Shown: piece by piece, positions 10,741-22,981 of the stretch
Layout: each line of letters opens with the position of its first letter
How positions within the stretch are numbered: position 1 is the stretch's first letter
NCBI GenBank assembly: GCA_027574665.1
Contig: CM050651.1
Span: forward strand, 9,549,501 to 9,613,500
Source of the DNA: Rhynochetos jubatus
Lineage: Eukaryota; Chordata; Aves; Eurypygiformes; Rhynochetidae
Length of the DNA stretch: 64,000 bases
Direction: 5' to 3'
The notes under the pieces: generated by a model
What the model saw: the letters and a program-made list of their open reading frames with translations, nothing else
Databases searched by the model: none
Told to the model about the DNA's origin: nothing
Made by a program: the position numbers and the translations under genes

Positions 10741-12985
10741 CATCACACAGGGTTTGAGAATGGAAAAAGCATTGTCTTTATATAATAATTTCAAATAAGC
10801 CATTTAAAAGAATTTTCTACTTTGCATGCTGAAATGAGAGGGAAAATATTTTATGTATTATTATACTGTTGGAATTATGGTTGAGAAAATGTAATATATT
10901 TTATAAGGATGAGGAGTAAAACTTTGGAAAAAAGTATTACTAGTATGATTTCTGGGGGCGGGGCTGGAATTCTTCCTAAGCTAATTTAGGGCTTGTTTGC
11001 CCTCTGCTTTAGGTACACTAAACAACTATTGCTTGCTCTGTTTATTCTGTCTGGACACTGGCACACTGCTGGACCATGCACAGCTGAATGCCAGAAGACA
11101 GGAACGATGGAGAGAGCGCACACTTTTTTTGGACAGCCTGGAAATCTAACATGGATATAACATTGTAAGATCTGCTTTCTGCAGCTTTAAGGACAGAGGA
11201 GCTTCAGGTATGAGTTCAGGGAAAATGCAGACTAAGAGGCATTCTGTTCTAGAAAAATATTATGTGAAAGAGCCAACCACAATCTGACTCTGAAAAGATT
11301 GATTTAAACATTGCGTGGATGTTCAGATTGTTAACAGGAAGCATATTAGAAATTAACAATGCATGTATAATTAATGTGCTGTTTTCACAGGTTAATTCTT
11401 GGGTACAAATTTAAGTGCTGATGTTTAAATTACTGCCCTGTAAACTGCATTGTTCTGTGAAAAAATGTGGAAGTTGAAAAAGTGCCGCACAAGAACATGC
11501 AGATGCTGGAGGTGCAGTCTATAAAGTAAACACCGAGTTTAACTTACAGCCATGTTTGGGTGTGTGACTTTCAAACCGTAAGTGTGGTGTTGCCATTTTC
11601 TGGAGGGATATAAGGGCCAGATCCAGAGCCTGTTGGGACTCTACAGAAGACTTTCAATTGAATATCCCAGTCTTTTGTCCAGACACTTCTCTGAAGACAT
11701 GCGCAAATCTTTCTGTCCCTCCATCATGTTCAAACTGGATTAATTACTGTCTACGACCAGGGCCAGTGTTCTGTTATTTTTAGGCTTCACAATAAGTTAT
11801 GGCGTTGAAATCCATATAAACATGTTCCTCTGAGTGTGTCAAACTGAAAAAGCGTAAAAGGATGCTTACAAGTGTGTGACTGAGGGTATGGTGTGGTCTA
11901 GAATGGTACACAGTGATCTGGTCCCATAAATGAGGCTTTGAAATACGTGATTTGCAACTCCAGCTGAGGTTAGGTTGGATCCTTTTAGCCAACCTAGATC
12001 CAATAGCCTGTGAACTGTTGGTGCTCTTTTCAGTCATCCCTTGCCTCATCTGAAGGACATTGGTGTTCCCTTAGTGATAAATTCTAGGATTCTTTTACAT
12101 TGCCACTTTGTGCTTCATTTGCAGTGAAAACTTACACTAAATTATGCTTGTATAAATTGGAAGTAATCTGATACTTCCATGATGTTTATAAATTTCCATT
12201 GGATAAGGCATTCTGGTGCTAGTTTGTGGCATACTTTTTATTTGCTGATATATTATTTATGCTGTATATGCAATGACTTGTCCTGACAGCCAGGAATTAA
12301 GAGCATTCCTAATTACGTAAGTATGTATTAGATAAAATAACAATTTTGGAGAGCTGTGTTTGGGTAAACACCATGAGCGAGATCAGGTTGTGCTTTAGAC
12401 AGTCATGCAGACATGGCCCTGGGCATTACCTTTGAGTAATGCTGTGCGCAACAGCAAAAGTTTTTGCCTGCAGTTATAACTGTGACTTCCTATGAAGACC
12501 ATTTCTGTCTTGGCTTGTCTTTCATCTTTCTGGACAGGGGTCTTTTAGTAAAAATTTCCTGTGCTGGCTGAAGGTGGTTTATTATCATAGTTTCCCTCTG
12601 TTAGTGTACGGTTTGCCTGGCTGATGATAACTGTGTTTTGACAGATTGTGTAACTGAAAAACAAATTTTTTAAGCTTTTTATTTATTTGCACTGCTAATT
12701 TCAATGATAGATTTTCAACAAGTATTTAACAAAAACTTCCAAGTATTTTATGTTTTTGTTTCGTCTTACCTGTTTCTTCTGTTGTCTCCTAAAATGTTAT
12801 GTCAACGAGTAACTATTATAGTGTTGTGTTACGTTTTTCATTAAAATTCCTTTTTGGCATTGCTGGTGCTGTTTCACACTGGGAGCATCTGCTGTAAACT
12901 TCATTCTTTGAGTCTCTCTTTGTTTAAAGATTCATGTAAGCTTCTCTGTGCTTTTTTAGTGATTAAACTCCAGTCTTGTTACAGG
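10741..12985 (+). other. QRFPR: Probable QRFPR 3' UTR
   Basis: The sequence after the stop codon is AT-rich and non-coding. The nearest poly(A) hexamers I see are ATTAAA at 12840-12845 and 12962-12967, the first followed by a T/GT-rich stretch. A clear AATAAATAAA does not appear until 16304-16313. The end point is an estimate and could be earlier if a variant hexamer is used. A short GC box (gggggcgggg) lies near 10955. Confidence 0.35.
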
Positions 12986-13290
12986 TGCCAGCTGGTACTG
13001 TAGTCCTGAGAGATGTAATTTAAAGCACTTTACAGGTTGTGGTGGTGGGGTAACTTCTAGTCTTTTGGCAGGAAAAAGTGGTAAATGTTTCAGCACAGAT
13101 ATATGTGGCTACCATCTGATTAAATATAAACGAAACTACTAAAGACGGGTCTCATACTGTCCTTAATGGTAACTATTATTTGTGCATTTTTGACACAATA
13201 GTTTTCTCAGAGACAGATAATCTTGTGAGAAGTCCTAGCTGCAGGTAATAGAAAAACCTTTATTGACTAAAGCGGAACCAAAATTTTGCA

Positions 13291-13313
13291 CGTGTGTGTG
13301 TGTATATATATAT
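13291..13313 (+). repeat. (GT)n(AT)n compound microsatellite
   Basis: A cgtgtgtgtgtg run passes directly into tatatatatat. Confidence 0.9.
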
Positions 13314-14169
13314 TTAATCAGTCAGAGCTTCAACTTTGATTTAACTAACAAAACAAAGTGTTCTATTGAATCAGGTCAATTGTCAGTCCAGGCTAGTAGC
13401 CTGGGTCTTGCAATGGCTCTTGCCATATGTTTCTGCATGTGTGGCTGTAACTAAGTACTTCAAACCAGTCAAAGGAAGCGCTGATGTGGAAAGAACAGCC
13501 CTGCTGTCCTCACAGCTTGCCTGCTTAGTCCCATCTGTGTATTAACAAAATTGCATGGTGGATCTTGATCAGAAAAATTTCTGGCTTATGATTTTACCGG
13601 AGAACAGAAAAGTTAACTGTGCTCAGTTCCCTAAACTGAGAATATTTATCAAAAACTGTTGTGTTCTTTGAAGAAAAATGCTTCCTCAGAAAAGTTTCTG
13701 ATATCTTGGTTACAAATCACTTACTATTTCCTTGACTTTGATCAGATTAATGAGAAACTTACTTTATTCTCAGCTGTAAGGGACTAAGCCTTAAAGTTAA
13801 GATGAGATGATGATAGGAGCCTGAATGGACACATTCAACTGAACACAGACTGGAAATTTGAATGGACCAGGAAAAAGTGTTAGATGTGTGGTCTTGCTCA
13901 GCTGAAATCAGAAAGAATGAAGAAGGAAAACAGTGAGTAGAAGGGAGTGAACCTCTCAATAGCTGTCTGTAACAGTGCATCTGCTACAGAATTCCCATGC
14001 TTCAGGAGGGGAAGGAAAAAAGGATAAACATTAAGTAAGATTTCTTCCTGGCAGAATTCTTTTATTGGTTGGAGGGGGGTAGGATTAGTTTCAGAGGACA
14101 TCACAGGGATTCATTTGTGGGTATGTTTTTAAGCTTTAGAAATAGGTGCTGGGCTGTAATACTTGGATG

Positions 14170-14676
14170 AATAGACAGGGAACTATGCTTTTATTGAGGA
14201 GAACTGATGCTGTTAAGGCCTTCTCTGTTCCTCACACCACCTCACAAGTGAGCAGGCTGGGGGGCAACAAGAAGTTGGGAGGGGACGCAGCTGGGACGAC
14301 TGACCAACTGACCAAAGGGTTGTTCCATACCGTATGCCGTCATGCTCAGCATATAAAGCTGGGGGAAGAAGGACGGGGGGCGGGATTTTCAGAGTGGTGG
14401 CATTTTGTTTTCCCATGTAACTATTACATGTGATGCAGCCCTGCTTTCCTGGAGTTGGCTGAACACCTGCCTGCTGATGGGAAGTAGTGAATGAATTCCT
14501 TGTTTTGCTTTGCTAGTGCGCACAGCTTTTGCTTTATTTATTAAATTTTCTTTATCTCAACCCACACATTTTCTCACTTTTACACTTCTGATTCTCTTCC
14601 CTGCATCTCACCAGGGAAGGAGTGAGGGAGCGGTTGTGAGGTACTCAGTTGCCGACTGGGCTTAAACCACAACAAA
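14170..14676 (+). mobile_element. Endogenous retrovirus LTR (probably solo), avian type
   Basis: The + strand shows an LTR layout. A U3-like stretch carries repeated CTGACCAA words (gactgaccaactgaccaaag). A TATA box (atataaag) lies at 14351-14358 after tcatgctcagc. Then come the block cctgctttcctggagttggctgaacacctgcctg, an ATTAAA poly(A) signal at 14540-14545, and a 3' block with gaggtactcagttgccgactgggcttaaaccacaaca. I recognise this as a common avian LTR family. I see no internal gag or pol coding region next to it, so it is probably a solo LTR. The 5' boundary is uncertain. Small ORFs inside are not genes. Confidence 0.75.
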
Positions 14677-17600
14677 CACCCATGCGAAATGATGTTTGTG
14701 GGGGGAATGGTAGTGGTGGTAAGGATTTAGAAGGGAGTGTGTCCTAGATGTTGGAGGGAAAGGTGGACAAGTGCTTGAAGGCTGATGACATGAGCAAAGC
14801 AGAGAGAGGCTGTTGAAAAGCACATGTAAGTAGGTGTAAACCCTTGTCCAGGGTCCAAGGCTCGGGTATGAAGTGCAGATGCTAGTCCTTTGCTTAGCCT
14901 TGCTGAAAACGTTGTTGAGTCGACATCGTAAAGCCATGTAGTAAAGCAATTGCAATTTTTTTTGCCTTTTTCAAAGATAGTAATGGCAAGTCAAAGAGGT
15001 GAGAAAAGTTCAAACTGAGGCATGAGGGGAAAGCTTTTTTGGGAGTTAAAAGAGAGCAATTTAAAAATGTTGAATATCAGCCTGCTTCAAGGAACAGTGG
15101 GATGCAGCCTTGCTCGGTGTGTTCTTCCCAGCTGCTACTAGGAAATTATTACATCACTTTGAAAATGGCATATCTTGGAAGTTTTTACTGTTGTGAATTT
15201 ATACACACTTCTTTTTGTCTGATGGTGACAGTAAAAATGAAATACAAAGGTAGCATGAAGCAGTCATTCAAAATTCTGATACAAACTTACATGGCACGTC
15301 TAAGAGGTTTGCTTAGGAATATAAGTAAGCAGTGGGTTCAGTAACCACTGGGCTCAGTTGCTGTTTGTGGAATATGGTCAGTTTATGAAACTGACTGTCC
15401 TAAACTGGCAGAATATTTTGCTTACATGGAAATACTTTATTAGAACATCATTCCTTTCTTACAGGAAAATTTCTCTAAGTTTGTGGTTTAAATCTCTTAC
15501 AGCTTTCTAGTTTTTGTCTGTGCTTTCCAATGGCAGCACTCATTTTTTTCTAAATTAATCACACAAAGATTTCTTGGGATCCTCTCTTGACAGGTAAGTT
15601 TACTGTTCCCTTGCTCGTGGGCCTTCTCTCCTCTAATCTTTTCCAAACATGCATGATTAAATTATGTGCACCATTTTAGCTGAGGCTTTAACAGTGCCTT
15701 GTGGCACAAATATTAGTCTTTCCTGACAGCTATATCTTTATTTGCTCTGTTTGCTAGCATACAAGTGCCTTTGGATGCTTAACTTCCTCCCTGTACAGAA
15801 TTCACAATGTGTGACTGTAAATGCGTACTTTGCCTCTTTACAAACTGGAAATTCTGGGTTTCAGACTTCAGATGATTTTTCCTACATGTTAAACTGACAC
15901 CTTTTAATCACATTCAATTTCTCATTTAGACCGTCTTTTCCACCTGCCCTGAGCAAAGCCTTAATTAAATAATTTCAAATTTAAGGCAAGGTGTCCACAA
16001 TTCTCTTGTTGTATGTCTTGGAAATAGATTGGAAGGATTTCAGGTTTTTTCAGTGCACTTGTGGCTGTTTTGTAAATCCATTTCATTTTCCCATCTGAAA
16101 GTGTTGTTGCTACTTGTATTTATGCTACCTTGATAAATACTCTAATGTATGTAGATATAACTGTTACAGGATCAGACGTACTTTTCCAGTAGTATCACAG
16201 GTGCACTGTTTTAATTTAACTTTCTTCTTCAACAGTTTGTTCAAGCAAAAATTCTACAAGATTGAGCTGTGTTTTCCAGCACTGAAGAATGATTTCTTGA
16301 CCAAATAAATAAAGTGGAAGTTCATTGACTTATGCATCCAGGCCACTGCAGGGAAAAGAATTTGAATGGCTTTTTTTTTTTTTTTTTTAAGGCAGTGCAA
16401 GCCAGTCTTTTTACAGGCAGATATTGGCTGATGAAGTTACAATAGGAATAAATTGTGAATAACTTTTGATATTCACAAATAGTGAATACAGGACAAGTAT
16501 ATTAAGAAAAAAAAAGTATATTAGTAAAAAAAGAAAAAAGTAAAGATATTTTACATTTTATTTTTAACATAACTTTGGGTTTTAATTACCTATTTAGGCT
16601 GTACTCACTTAGGACTCTGCCTTGGGTTGCACTCATTTGGGACTCTTTCTGGTGGATTCCCTGAAGCTGTGGGTCCATCTAGCAAAGTTGGTGTTGGTCA
16701 TACTGCACTGAAGCTCTTCATATTATGAATATATTTTGCTTATACCTCCAAGAACTTACTGATTTAAATCCTTGTTGGAGTAATTAGCATAAATGAGAGG
16801 TGTTTGCTTCAGAGGTCAAGTTTGAAAGAGTGACAAACAGGCCTCAGTGTTTCTTAAATTTTTACAGAAAGGCAATCTGCAAGTTTACATCTCTGCTTAC
16901 CAATACTCAGACAACTAAGCCCCTGCTGGTGTACAAAGTCATGACCAAAATTCCTGCTGTTTTCAGAGCAAGAAGTAGTTTTTGAATAACAAACTCCAGT
17001 ATAAAACAAACCTGAATGACTACTATTTGCAGCACAGTCTGAAGTAAATTATTCAACAGAGGCACGATGAAAGGCTAGCAGTGTGAATACTGGGAAGGTT
17101 ATTGGTCAGGTTGGAGCTTATATGCTTCTGCTGTGGAGCAGATTTGATTTCAGGATAGGTGGAGGAGGGAGTATGACTCTGGTAAGGTAAGTGTCCTGAT
17201 AAATATATACTGAGTTGGGATCTAGATGGAGGCAGACTCTTTGCATGGAAATGTGTGCCCATAACAAAATGTCTGAGTAGATGACATAAATTGGGTAATA
17301 AATTAAAGCACAAAACAAAAACGGCTGTACTGTGAAAGATCTGCTCTGCAAATCAGCTTTAACAAGCTTATAAATTACCTACTCTTCATTTTACACATCT
17401 TTTCTTAGTGTCCAGATTCTCCTGTAAAGAGTGAGAAGGCTGCTAACTGGGCTGCGTTGGATTCACTCAGTGAAGAGGCTGAATTTCAGTTCTCAATTTG
17501 TGAGGGCTACTTTCTGTACTCTGATTTTTGATACTCCAGTGACATTCCTGGGAACCTTGTGCTTTCATAGAGTCACTGAACTCTGCAGTTATGTATTGCT

Positions 17601-20600
17601 TAAGATCACTCTTTCCTTACAATCAACTTTGTTTAGTGTGTAGTTGAGTTTTGACTTCTGCCTTTTGCCTTGCTCCTTTTCTTTTTCTTGCCTCATCAGT
17701 TCATTTTACTTTTTTAGTTGGTCTCTGTCTTCTACCTGCCCCCCCTACTCCCCCCCCGCATTGCTTTTACTGAAGCAATTCCTTGAGTTCCGTGTGACCC
17801 CCTTATCTCTCTTCTACAGACTAGAATAATCAGGCAATGAATTTTGATGCTGAAGCGATTGAAGCGAAACAGTCCTGTGTTTTAGAATTTGTGTTACATC
17901 ATGTCTGACTATTTAGAGGTATCAATATCAACTGCATTTCCAGTCCTTACTTCAGGATGTCAGCACCCTTGGGAAGGCCTTGCCCACTGTACTGGTTACA
18001 TTTGACTTCCATATGGCAAGAAAACTTGCAGTTATTGAGACACTTGTGCTTATGGAACAGAGGGTTTGCATGTATTAGGGGAGCTGGAGATCCACTAAGA
18101 AGAGTGCATGCGGCTGTCAGGGAGGCACATGGCATCAGGCCTGGGTGCAGCTCTAAAGACAGTGAAGGCGGTGAGATGGGGCAGCCTGGAGGGTCGTGCA
18201 GCAATATATGATGTGGGCCAAGCCAGGCAGCACTGGTAGAGTTTTTAAGGCCCCTGTGGTAAAATGTATCAGCTCCACTTGACATCATTGGCATAAACAG
18301 AAGATGTTTTCTGCCTTTCCATCTGGCCCACTGGGTTCATGAACAAAATGTAACTTGCATCAGCTCAAGCTTCCAGGTCCTTATTAATGCTTTCTTCCTT
18401 GTAGTTTGCATCTAGTATATATTGTTATTTCTGAATTTGACTTCACATATTTCTATTGACATTCTATTTCTAAGGCTACTTATGGACATATTTCTATTCA
18501 TATATTCTATTTCTTTGAGTTTACATATTTCTAATCGCTAGAAAGTAAGGCTTGCCAGTGGTGTGCCAGCTGCACTGGGAGAGTTGAGTTTTCTTGCCTC
18601 AAATAACAAGTGTGGACATCTGTCTTGATTATACAGGTGACAGTTGAACTACGGCTTATAAAAAGGTCCAGTAACTTTCTTCTGGGAGTCTGTAAAATAC
18701 GCTCTGTGTAGTGTCTTGTGTGTGTGACAACAGAAATGTTATGCTCTGCTTCTTGTCTCTAATATATGGTTTCCATAGACACATCGGTTAAGCTCCCGAC
18801 TTAGCTGTTTTTGAGTTTTGTCCGCAGCTGAAGAGTCTTAAAGACCATGCAATCTGAGAGCAAATAGCTAGAAAATATACAGCATCTCCATGGGTAAAGT
18901 ATAAAAATATATCCTACTAAATGTCATATTAAAGCTGTGTCCTCAGTCAAACATGAATTTTGAAGAGCAGGTTTGTGGCAGAAACATGTGAGCTGGTGCT
19001 GGGTAGGGTTGTGTTGTGGCCTCGCTCAGGCTGTTGGTGGCACCGCTGCTGCACAGGAAAAAGCCGTCTGGGGCTTCTCCTTCCAGTCACCTTATGCCTG
19101 AGAACTGTTACCCTGTGCGTTTTTGAAAGCATGTATTTGATGATAGGATTTGATAAGGGTTGATAGACCTCCCCTCTCCCTAGAACTGATATTAAGAAGA
19201 AATACAGAGGGAGGCGTTGGATTTTTTTTTAATTATTTTTTCCCCTTCATGCGTTGGTTAACAGCTCTCTTTCTCTGATAGTGCTAATAAAGACTGGGTC
19301 TCTTATTTTGGTTCCCAGTGAGAGCTGTATGTGACAAAGAATTTCTTAAAGGATTTCCTTATTATCATCTTTGGGTTTCTGTGGTATTTCCTGTGATACT
19401 GCTAACAAGGCTACTATAGCCGTGATGTATTTTGGAGGATACTGAATTTGAAAGCCTACAGTTTTCTGATTTTGTCAGCTTAGTCATATAAATCCACTCT
19501 TAGAACTTTAAAATGGTGTTTTTCCCTGCAGAAGTGGAATGTCACGGACAGGGAAGGGAATGGGTCTGCTCTGATATGAGGGTGGGTGCAGTATGATGTC
19601 CTTTGGGCTTAACCATGTCCTGAAACTGGGAGGACAAAAAAACTGAGCTAAGGAATTAGAGCTCATGATGAATGACCAAGGATCAGTGGTATAAACAATC
19701 CAATAGACTTGAGAGCTCTGTATCAAAGATGGTTTTCAAATATTAATTAACCCTTATCTCATGTGAGATGTGGGGTTTTTTTTTCCCCCCCCAAAAAAAG
19801 GGAAATATAGGGGGAGGTGGAAGGGAGAATAATATTTTTTTCCAGCATGGTAGTTTTGAATCCATGCTTTGTTCATAGAGTGTTCAATAGAAAGGGCCTT
19901 AAGCGATACCTGTGAGTGAGAATAGTAGGATGCCATCATATCTGATGATAACAGATACTTGCAAAACATCTGTGTAGTCTTCAGGGGTGGGTGTGAGTGG
20001 TAAAAGATGAGTATAAGACTGAATGATGAAAATAAAATAAAATGGGGCAAATCATCTTTCCTGGTATTTGCATGGAACTGAGGCAGAATTGATAATTGAT
20101 TTTGTACCTCCTTCTGTATTAGGAGTCTGAAAAGGGGGGCAGTGCACCTTCTGCTGACTCCCACTGTGTAAAACATGAAACTCATTGCAGATTTTTTGAG
20201 CTAGTTCGTTAAAAGTTGATGCCTATAGTTGACTTACATTTCCCATTGATCTCTATGTACTTAGTTCATTCACTGTTCCAATTATTACCCAGCTGCTTAA
20301 TAGGCCACAACTTAAAGGACAGCGCTGCACAAGCACACTTCTGCTCAGACAACTTGTTTTTTTCATGTTTTCAAAGCCGCCTGTACTACGCTTCATAGGA
20401 AGGGCAAGCAAAGATAGGGGAGGGTGGTTGAGGAGGGTTTTGGCTCGTGCATCTCTAGTGACACCTTGTGGGATGTTTCACAGAGTCGTCCATAACTCGT
20501 TTTGAAGGAAGAAATACTGAAAGGCTTGTTGGGCAAAAAGTTGACCAAATACTCCACATGGTTAAGCTTCTGCACCCATCTGTAGTGTTTCAGGATTGTC

Positions 20601-22352
20601 TTTGTAAGTTGTAGTTAGTAGACAGAACGAAATATACAGCATCAAAGATGCTATTTGGCAACTAAGGACAGCAGAGAACTGAAAGATGATACCTCTGTCA
20701 GATTTTATGGTGACTGTTGGGGTTTCCTTCAGTGCAGTTTCTGGAACTACTATGGAACTCTGAGCCAAATCTTCAGGTTTAAAACTGGTATTTCAGAAAT
20801 GATAAAGAAAATTGTTTGAATAATTAGTTAATCAAATCATCTAAGCAGAAATGTAGCAGTTCTTAGGCTCTTCATTGCCATAGAAATTCCATTTCTTTTT
20901 ATATTACAAGCCAAAAAAAAAAAATTACAGTATTTGTCCTAATCTTAACTGATTTAATTGTTGTTGATATTCTCTTCTGTTGTCTCTTGGAATAATCTGT
21001 GCTCTAACTCAGCATAAAACCTCATTTTATACCTTTTTAATTAGAATGTTGGAAGGAGACAACCACATAAATTTGCCCTTGGGTGAAAACAAAGCTGAAA
21101 TATTTGCATGTCGCTTTATTATTTTTTTTAACTAATTCAGTTAGAAGTCTGATGCTCCCTCCTCAAGACATGCTTAAACATCATCAAAGTGATTTCTCCA
21201 TTTTCCTCGACATTTAACGTTGCTTATGTCAAAAAGTTTACATTTATTCCTAGAGTCCAGAAATGGATTTGAGTTTCCTCAAGTACTCATCAGGACTACT
21301 CTATTTATTATACACTGACGGTGTCTGTACAGGCATCTAGTGATTGCTCCTCTCTTGAATGGTCTGATCTTGCACTTGGACCTTAGCAGGTTGGCATTCC
21401 ACGAGCATGCTGGGTACATTGCCTTGTAAGAAACATTTTGCTGTTGCTACAGAGGCAGTTTGGATGGAGACTGTAGCCTGGTGAATAGGACTTTTGCCAT
21501 TAGTAGTAAAAAGGTATTGGTATCGTACCGGCCTGACAATGGAGTGTTTCAGGGCTTACCTGGCTTCTAGCTAGCTTTTGCTGTAGATGTTGCTTGATAG
21601 CTAAGCATTTTTTTAATTCCTGCTGTATCTGAGCTTTGCTCTGTAAAAACTGTAGAAATATCTGAAAGTCTAGATGTAATCTTTTAACAAACAGTAATCT
21701 GTTATGTTAGTTGGGGCTGGGGTGGACTGTATTGTAATTTGAAACTTAAACAAGTAGCTGGGTGTGAGCTGTCTGCACAAAGAAAACATAAACTTAACCC
21801 AGAGGGACCCCCAACACCAGTGATAACTCCTCCCACTGACAAACAAACTTGGGATGTTGCCGATAAGCTGCCATACCCCCCTGGGGTTTTAGCATGAAGA
21901 CAACTGGTGCTGTTGCCTTCATGACCCAGAGGGACACTGAAAGAACAAGTATAATACCAGAGAAAATAAAGAGTAGGAACTAGAAAGTTTGTATATGTAA
22001 ATCTTAACTGTATTATTAGTCGTAAATGTAAGTGGACTAATAATAATTTGTGTTTTACTTAGACTGCTAAGATTTTAATTAGATTAACTGTTTCCCTGGA
22101 TTTCAGACGGATAACATACACAGTACTCTGTAGAACAGCTGTTTGAACTGAATTTTTTGGTTATACAATCAGACCCCCAGTCCTGCTCCCTGCAATAAAA
22201 AGAAGTACTGAAAATTTAACTGGTCTTTCACAGTGAAAGCAGTTCAAGTGGAAACTCTGTAAGCAGCCTCCTGTCTTTTGATTTCTAACACAGACTTTCT
22301 TTTTTTTTTTCCCCTGAGGTGAAAGGATAAGGTCACCTGAAGCAACTTCACA

Positions 22353-22425
22353 ATGCTACTAATTCAACAAGGCTTCAAATTAGACTGCTCTTTTAGTGAC
22401 ATATTCTCAGCGAACATCGGTACAG
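22353..22425 (+). other. Exon-like open segment with ATG, phase 1 donor
   Basis: An ATG at 22353 opens 24 codons (MLLIQQGFKLDCSFSD and on) to a donor ACAG|gtaatg, leaving one base of a codon. About 35 bp upstream lies a T-rich tract ending in tttcccctgag, a possible acceptor. The phase matches the exon-like segment at 22771. No protein family is recognised. It may be non-coding. Confidence 0.2.
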
Positions 22426-22770
22426 GTAATGCATCTGAAGCTTATTTTTTCCTTGAAACATTGAACACAGTGCAGGCCAGCACACACACACAAAAAAGAA
22501 CAGATGAAGATGTATTTGACTGTTCACAGCACTTTGGCATGTTTCTTCCACTTTGTTTCTGTGTGTTCGACTGCAGCAAGGAAGAGTAACATGCTTTTCA
22601 TTTCTTCAGCTATGAAATCTAGTATCTCTGTAGCTTTACAACCAGCAACTATCACAGTTGCATCTTCACTGGCTGTGTGCCACTGAAGAAGTTCTTAGAT
22701 TTTGAAGAGTAGCAGTAGTCTTAAATCCTTAAGAAGGCCGTAGGTTGAAAGTTGCCCTTTTCCTCTGCAG

Positions 22771-22981
22771 GGCACGTGAGTGATATGAAAAATAAGTTCC
22801 ATGCTTGTTTCTGCTCCAGTGAGGGTAATAGTGAACTTCACTTCTCAGTTCAGTGGGTTCAGGAGCACATTGTGGATGCAAGACACATGCGGGGAAGAGA
22901 GCTGGAGAAAACCATTCCCAAAGGTGCTCAGAATCCAAGTGTGCTCATGGTGATGCAAACCTGGGCAGCAAAGAGAACAAG
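22771..22981 (+). other. Exon-like open segment with strong splice sites
   Basis: The segment is 211 bp, bounded by an excellent acceptor (gcccttttcctctgcag) and a strong donor (ACAAG|gtgagt). It is open in one frame over its whole length (phase 1 in, phase 2 out): HVSDMKNKFHACF, then ELHFSVQWVQEHIVDAR, then LEKTIPKGAQNPSVLMVMQT. Composition is protein-like but I recognise no family. It could be an exon of an unannotated gene, a long non-coding RNA exon, or chance. Confidence 0.25.

Larger units (their letters stand above)
12986..22352. other. Intergenic, apart from the 14.2 kb LTR
   Basis: No recognisable exon here. It contains 18 T at 16371-16388, an AATAAATAAA poly(A)-like site at 16304-16313, a C-rich run near 17739-17758, and a twice-repeated acccagagggac (21797 and 21924). 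A strong donor at about 15594 (gacag|gtaagt) has no open frame behind it. ORFs of 60-140 codons occur on both strands without homology that I can recognise. Confidence 0.6.

Noticed and set aside
15493-15596. Strong donor gacag|gtaagt preceded by tctcttacag
   Set aside because: Stops in all frames. Without transcript data it cannot be distinguished from a random site.
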